Shown here: positions 32,154 to 37,807 of the stretch, in pieces
Numbering within the stretch: the stretch's first letter is position 1
How the letters are laid out: each line of letters starts with the position of its first letter
Source of the DNA: Xenoacremonium recifei
Taxonomy: Eukaryota; Ascomycota; Sordariomycetes; Hypocreales; Nectriaceae
Assembly: GCA_012184525.1 (NCBI GenBank)
Contig: WOFQ01000126.1
Span: forward strand, 1 to 37,807
Direction: 5' to 3'
DNA: 37,807 nt
Notes under the pieces: model-generated
The model's database searches: none
What the model was told of the DNA's origin: nothing
What the model saw: only the letters and a program-made list of their open reading frames with translations
Translations under genes and position numbers: made by a program

Positions 32154-33740
32154 GAGTCTAGGGTTCGACGATTCACTCCCTGGAAAAGTAGTGAACTAAA
32201 GCAAGGCTAATAAACTAATGAGGAAGCAAAATCCAATCATCGCATAATCGATATGCTACCGAGACGGCTTATTTAAAGCTAAAATCCTCGCGATAAAGGC
32301 GAAAGATCCAGAAATAAAACAACCCAATGCTCCATTATGCGCTGTCTTATCGTTAGGGTATCAAAAACTTCTTCATCGCGACACAAGACACTCCCTCACA
32401 AAGCATGAATGGCAACTAACAGCATTTCTCATTAATTAAGAAGCTGTGTATGGCAGTAAATTGCGTGATGGATGATGAGTGTGGTTAGATTTCGCTTTTG
32501 GATTAATGCCTCGTACATCATGCAGGTCGATGAACTCAATTAGTCCTACGGAGTACCCCATAAGCCCGGTATATTCGCATGACAAACTGACTATTTCCAT
32601 GTCATACTTAGTTGACAACCGTCAAAACGACCTCTTTCATCTTTGAAGGCTCCGAGTGACGAACCTCATCAAGTTGAATCAATAATTACTCGGGTCGTAA
32701 TGAATAGCAGACATATCTTGGTTCAAAAGAACTCAAACCCTTGGATTCTAGTGCGTTCCCGCAGTTAGATGCTGCGGTAAGGGATTTTGAGAACGAGAAA
32801 TCTTCCACTTCGCGAAAGAATGCTGCGTTAGGAATTCCTCCATGACTCCAGGGTTGGGACAGACCCAGGTCGGAGTCGTCTGCGTAGTTCTGATTATCGA
32901 TATTGAGTTTTTATAGTGATCTAGTGAAAAATTCTCTCTAGGTTGCGACATCAATCGACAGAAACTGAAGTGCGATGCTTCAAAGAACGACTGAGTTATT
33001 TAAGCTGTGAAGACAGCAAGTTGAGCACCTATCACAACATCGCCATTCGGGGCATTCCCATAGTCTTTCGCACTTCTCAACCCTATTCAAAAGACCGGAA
33101 AGTGCCGCCGCCAATAGACACTTGTTGAAGATCCGGAAAGCAGACGGTCTCCTCCAGAGGTTTCATCGATAATTGCAAAGACCTTTGCAGCCCCAGCAGA
33201 TTCAAATATGAAACCTTGAGCTCGCCCCGGCGCAGTCGTCGAAGTTGCTTCGGGCTGCTTGAATTGTGCGGGAAGGAGAGATGCCTTTATCATTCCGAGC
33301 ACCTACACCATTTTAGCGAGAGACCAAGCCACAAAATCAATAAGAAAAATCAGCAGATAAACAGTCTTCAAAAGCATCCTCTGCTAGAAAGAGTCTTTCA
33401 ATCCTCATTGTTCGGAGAATACAATCGCGAAAGCAAGAGTGCATGCCCCTTCACAGGCTATTTGGCGTAACAGGTTTGTATTTCTATACCACAACTGAGA
33501 CACAATTACTGATTCCTATACATGAAGTCTGTCGAGCTCCCCACTACCCAATGAGTAGTGTTATTCCGTTTGGCCAAGATATCCGGATCCTGCGACCGCT
33601 AGGATCCTACTCTTGGAAGTTTTGCAATGAGTCAAACGCTTTCCGACATATTGCAATCGGGATCCAACCATCCCATTCGTGACGTAAGCGCCTTCATCGT
33701 GGCGAAGGTCACCATACTTAAGCGCCACCCATCAACTCAA
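32154..33740. other. Gene-empty stretch, 1.6 kb
   Basis: It lies downstream of the kinase. Frames here are short and lie on both strands. The minus frame at 33087-33302 contains GRAQGFIFESAGAAKVFAII, faintly like the end of an ABC-transporter membrane domain (..A..A.KIF..ID), but no ATP-binding motifs follow at lower coordinates. Otherwise I see nothing. Confidence 0.4.
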
Positions 33741-34345
33741 TCAGTAAACAGTTATCTCAAAGAGCTGACCGCCGAGAGTTGAGCCTGTCATAAGACTACC
33801 ACCTTTAGTACAGTAAACCTTGTTCTTCTGCGCAGTTGTGCGGCCGAAATCACAGGCAGTGGGTTTACCCCACGTTGTCTTATTGTTCCCTTTTGCCACG
33901 TATGAGGCCGAAGTTGCAGTACCGGTAACGTCGTTCACAGCAAGGAGGCTATGTATACATAGCGGGTACCTTTGTTTGACAGCGCAAACCCGTCGTACGA
34001 GACAGCAGGATCATCGTAAGAGCCGGAATAGATCTCTTGAGCAACACCGAAAGTAAGATTTGGGTATAAAGATGCACGGAAAAGACCGCCATCCGCAGTC
34101 CAGTACAAATATCCGTCAGAGCCAGCCTTAATACCATTAATGCTAGACATACGACTGTCTTGGAAAGCTGTCCAGCAATCACCGGTGTGGATATCCACGG
34201 CAACGACGGTGTCCTGATATGTGGCAGAGGCAAGAATGATGAACTTTGAGCATTTCATCAAACGAAGCATCTGGTGCAGGCATCAGCAGCTGGCCATATT
34301 GGAACTCGAGATCGTTGGAGTGGTAACACTGCCGGCCTACAGATT
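33741..34345 (-). pseudogene. Broken six-bladed beta-propeller (SMP-30/TolB-like) gene
   Basis: Three minus-strand frames together resemble the second half of fungal secreted beta-propeller proteins. The first ends in LLMPAPDASF. The next runs KFIILASATYQDTVVAVDIH.., then NGIKAGSDGYLYWTADGGLF and DGFALSNKGTRYVYIAS. The last has AVNDVTGTATSASYVAKGNN and CDFGRTTAQKNKVYCTKGGS to a stop at 33741. Frame breaks occur near 34255 (between ASF and KFIILA, where relatives have FLNGM) and near 33938. Neither break has GT/AG signals that would make it an intron. The N-terminal half and signal peptide are missing. The gene is therefore judged dead, by truncation plus two small indels. Confidence 0.6.
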
Positions 34346-35943
34346 AGAGGGTCATCCCTTTGCTGACAACGGCGGAAATCGTTGATCAGATTGATGCTAT
34401 GAACTTCTAGCTGCAGCCTCTGTAGTTTCAATGATTATAATTACTTCTGAAATTGAAATTATAGTGGTAACTGGAACGTATTGACTAACTCAAGTGGTGT
34501 TTACTTGGCTGAGGTAGCTGTAGGTGCAAGTGGTGGTATGTCGTTCCTGCAGTTAGAATAGTAAACTTCAACACCGTGCTTTCCCCCAGTTCTAAGTCCC
34601 GTAACATAGCTTACTTAAAACCCCATCTCGTTCCCATGTTGTCTTGATTGACATTCCACACTCTGATATTGTACTGAATACTTGTACCAATACCACTGTA
34701 CCAATATTCTCGAACCACATGATCAATATGACGAGTCTAAACTTTGAATTCACACGCTGCGAGCTTTCCGATTTCGAATACTCCATCCAACGACTGTACA
34801 TCTACGGTCCAGACCTTGATAATATACAAGGAAACCCCAATGAGTCGACTCACGAGGCCTTTCTAGCATATGGCACGACAAGAGACTTGGCCAACTAGTT
34901 TACTGGCCTGTTAGAAGCGGTAGAACAACGTTGGACGACTTGCCCACTTGCAGTGGCGACCCCAAGGTGTGAATGGGGCATACCTTTCGAGGGGGTTTGT
35001 ATACTCATACCGGTGTACCGAATCGGTATTGAACTATGCATTGAGTGAGTGTCTTACTGTTATTCCCGGCCTCGCAATAGGGTTACGTATACATATGCTC
35101 ATACGTCTCAGGCACTGTAACCGGCGCGCAAGATTCCTGCGGGATTACCCGTACGCATACCAGACACTGCATTCGAGACGGGCCCACGAGGGATATATGA
35201 GGAGGGCCCGGGGCTAGCTAGTGTTCTAGGAGAGGCGGTTGGCCTATTATGAGGAATAGAGGACTCACATAGAAGAGGGGCGATATCGGTTGGGGTATGA
35301 CAGTGTTGGTATGGCACGGGATGAACGTATGAGGCAAGGCGAGGGACTCTAGTAATTCTTTACATAATAGCCGTTAGGGCGCTAATATTACGCAATTAAT
35401 TATCATTTCATCTCTCAGCATGATTGATTACAATTTAAGGCGTGTAAAATGCTTTGTCGCCTCAGACAAGCGACAGTAAGGTATCTCAATTATCTCTCTC
35501 GTCATTCAACCCCATGAGTTGTCTTCCCACTACTTAACTCATTAGGAAGACATTCTAAGTGTTGCCTTAGCTCAGCGACAAGGATCATGGAATTTTATTT
35601 ACCGTAAAATTGTCGGGTCGCGCGTAAAGTGTCATGCTTGATGGGCGACCCGAAGCTTCAAAGGCCCAGCCGATGACGGAGTGTAAAGTACAATCGAGTA
35701 CTCTCCACTTAAAAAGAAAAGTTTAATGTGGTGGAAAGGTTACAGGCTACCCCGCACAGCCAAAGTATATTAATGGGCGGACACAGATGACTTAACATAA
35801 CTTTTTAAAGAGCTTGCCTCTCCCACATTTGACCATATTATATGGCTGTATTCATCCTCTACATTTCATCTACCCGGAAGATCTTGGGCGCACCACTCGA
35901 CATATCTCCTCCGTTGGGTATATTAATACTACCAGTCTCCATC
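34346..35943. other. Gene-empty stretch before the F-box gene, 1.6 kb
   Basis: No conserved frame was recognised; the 84-codon (34644) and 89-codon (34948) frames on + have no family features. The remains of the propeller gene's 5' half might be expected at its lower end, but I cannot read them. The last about 200 bp must hold the F-box gene promoter. No distinctive site is evident. Confidence 0.45.
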
Positions 35944-37173
35944 ATGTCGTTGACCAACCTCCCCACCGAGATGATCCTCGAAATAATGAAATATTTCCAT
36001 GATCCCCGAGATCTTTTATCGCTAGGCCTGACATGCCACCACACCTTTCAACTACTCAACGGCCATAGGCAGCAAATGATAGATCGCTACAAGAGCCACA
36101 TCCTGACCAGATTAGTCGATAATGACCTGATCTCAACCGTACTACTCGCTGCTTACTTACGCCATCTCCACAAACAAAAGTATCCGATACCAGAACTAGA
36201 GCACAGGGTACAGTCGAGCCTAGATAAGTATAGGCAAACATATCGAGCCTTCTCTCGAAGAACTCTCCCGAGTCGACTTCTGGTTCTGTCAGATATTGGG
36301 TACCTTCTCTCCGACATGAAACAGACCATGGATGCCTTTATGGCCGCCTCGTGGCATCATGTCGAAGACTACTACTTGTCTAGTTATTGGTCCTGGCAGC
36401 CCGTGGATCCTCAGGCCTCGCCTTCCCATAATCCACCCTCCATGACGGAAACTCGACGATTTCAACTAGCAATACTGCATTTCGAATGCTATTGCCTGTC
36501 TTTCTTTCGAAGCGGGTTGGTGTTGCTACCTGGGAATACCTATCATCGAAAAATTCTTATGGTAGACCCAGCGCTTCCTATGACACCATGGAGTGCGAGG
36601 GAACCAGAGGTTGATAATATTTACTCCATCCTCAACAATATCTATCACCGGCATTTGGCAATCTTCAACAAGTTTACAACGGCTCTCCGCAATGGATATG
36701 TACCCTCCGAAGAGACAGCCAAAGTCAACAGGACGTTAGAGACTTACAATGCCTGCAACACCTGGAACACGAACAATGTGTCTGCGGCAGAGACATGGCA
36801 TCGGCTACAGGTCAAAGGTCTCCTTAACCAGACACCAAATGAAGTCCATTACTATCTTCATCACCTTAGTTGTCAAGGTCTGCAGCTGTTGCTCTTCCTG
36901 GAGCATCAAGATTGCGAAAGTCTACAGAACTATCTAAAGATATTTTTTGAATACTCACAAAGCAGACGACAGGCGGCCCCAGGTTCTGAAGGACCAGAAG
37001 CTGGAGTCTCGACACCACCCTTTCCAAGCGGTGCTTGGTTATACTTGGATCCTCTTTCTAGAAGCGAGAACAAGAGGTGGAAGCGAGCAACGCTCTTCTG
37101 GGATGAAGCGCGTTTAGAAATGCTATTCCGAGGAAATCAGGCAGCTGTATATACATTCCAATCGTTGTTATAA
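35944..37173 (+). CDS. F-box protein
   Basis: A single exon encodes 409 residues from ATG 35944. Residues 3-40 (LTNLPTEMILEIMKYFHDPR, then DLLSLGLTCHHTFQLLN) form a textbook F-box, the Skp1-binding module of SCF ubiquitin ligases. The rest is helical, with no WD40, LRR or Kelch repeats visible, as in many expanded fungal F-box families. The frame is open a further 34 codons upstream to ATG 35842; I chose the inner ATG because fungal F-boxes usually sit at the extreme N-terminus. The gene lies against an almost pure A/T tract. Its target is unknown. Confidence 0.8.
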   Translation: MSLTNLPTEMILEIMKYFHDPRDLLSLGLTCHHTFQLLNGHRQQMIDRYKSHILTRLVDNDLISTVLLAAYLRHLHKQKYPIPELEHRVQSSLDKYRQTYRAFSRRTLPSRLLVLSDIGYLLSDMKQTMDAFMAASWHHVEDYYLSSYWSWQPVDPQASPSHNPPSMTETRRFQLAILHFECYCLSFFRSGLVLLPGNTYHRKILMVDPALPMTPWSAREPEVDNIYSILNNIYHRHLAIFNKFTTALRNGYVPSEETAKVNRTLETYNACNTWNTNNVSAAETWHRLQVKGLLNQTPNEVHYYLHHLSCQGLQLLLFLEHQDCESLQNYLKIFFEYSQSRRQAAPGSEGPEAGVSTPPFPSGAWLYLDPLSRSENKRWKRATLFWDEARLEMLFRGNQAAVYTFQSLL

Positions 37174-37807
37174 TACATAGAGAATTGATATTAGAGACAT
37201 TAAATAAAAGGTAGCCTCTTTAGGGAGAAAGGATCCAAATATTTATATCTGAGTATGGCCTAATACACGGAACTGCCAAGCTTCTTACCTGAGGATATTA
37301 AGAATAAGGTACTCAGTGTACAGTAATGCCATAAAGCTACCCAAGCTGAGTGTAATATAATATATTCTATAGCAGAAGTAAGCTATTTATCAGCTTATAT
37401 TTTATAAAACCTACTAATAACTCCTAAATTAAAGAATAATATATTTTTATAAATAGCTTATAAATTTTAAATTAAATATTAAAAAATAATAAATTTAAAA
37501 AAGTCTTAATAAAAAGAGCTTTTATTAATATTAAAAAATATTAAAAAAAATTTTTTAATTATAAAATATTTATTAATAATAAAAATTATTATTCTTCTTT
37601 TTTAAAAAAAATAATTAATTAAATTAAAAAGAATATAACTAAATTATTTAATTATATAAATAGATAACTATAATTTATTTATAATTATTAATACTTCTCC
37701 TATACTGTAACGGTCCAACTGAGTATATTGACAACTAGCTGGATGACTAGAACGAGTATCCTAAAGCTAAGGAGGAAAGAAAGGAGAAAAGGAATAGGAG
37801 CACAGCT
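37174..37807. other. AT-only tract at right edge
   Basis: From about 37380 to 37690 the DNA is almost entirely A and T with short poly-A and poly-T runs. Composition then returns to normal in the last 100 bases. No gene is present. Such tracts in filamentous ascomycetes commonly mark repeat DNA degraded by repeat-induced point mutation. It mirrors the AT-rich block at the left edge. Confidence 0.6.

Noticed and set aside
34985..35035. ACCGGTGTACCG as another copy of the module A motif
   Set aside because: Lacks the CGC before CCGGTGT and is not near a module gene.
1..37807. CRISPR array, tRNA or rRNA genes
   Set aside because: No regularly spaced repeats and no cloverleaf or rRNA sequence recognised by eye; a tRNAscan-SE run would settle the tRNA point.

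Overview
This window is fungal nuclear DNA from a filamentous ascomycete (Pezizomycotina, plausibly Eurotiales; the genus cannot be fixed from the sequence alone). The evidence is the short introns (47-105 bp) with GT..CTAAC/CTGAC-like..AG signals, two Zn2Cys6 regulators, several MFS and APC permeases, an F-box gene, and AT-only tracts at both ends. I rebuilt eleven gene models by hand. In every one the exon lengths sum to a multiple of three and the frame is kept across each junction.

Layout. 1-5507: AT-rich, hairpin-rich repeat DNA with C/T divergence between copies, followed by about 4.5 kb with no intact gene and a few decayed coding traces. 5508-6578 (+): NmrA-like NAD(P)-binding protein. 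7220-9048 (-): Mch1-like MFS transporter. 9888-12023 (-): amino-acid permease. 12919-14697 (-): secreted arylsulfotransferase-family (ASST) protein. 15152-17460 (+): a second MFS transporter. 18545-21050 (+): Zn2Cys6 regulator. 22023-23569 (-): anion:cation symporter-type MFS transporter. 24467-25503 (+): short-chain dehydrogenase. 27678-29704 (-): second Zn2Cys6 regulator. 30291-32153 (+): dihydroxyacetone-kinase-family kinase. 33741-34345 (-): broken beta-propeller gene. 35944-37173 (+): F-box protein. From about 37280 on, the DNA is almost pure A/T.

Two functional modules stand out. Module A (7.2-21.0 kb) joins the ASST-family enzyme, two MFS transporters, an amino-acid permease and a Zn2Cys6 regulator. 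The 10-bp word CGCCGGTGTT, or a close relative, occurs in all four intergenic regions holding their promoters, including the regulator's own. This suggests one self-regulated regulon. No PKS, NRPS or terpene core enzyme is present, so uptake or scavenging of a compound fits better than classical secondary metabolism. Module B (22.0-32.2 kb) contains two divergent pairs, transporter/dehydrogenase and regulator/kinase. Both shared promoters carry matches to the CreA carbon-repressor consensus SYGGRG; the first has six within 69 bp. Dehydrogenase plus DAK-type kinase plus transporter plus regulator suggests catabolism of a polyol or ketose, analogous to the erythritol/erythrulose genes of Yarrowia.

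All assignments come from motifs read by eye. Substrates are inferences.
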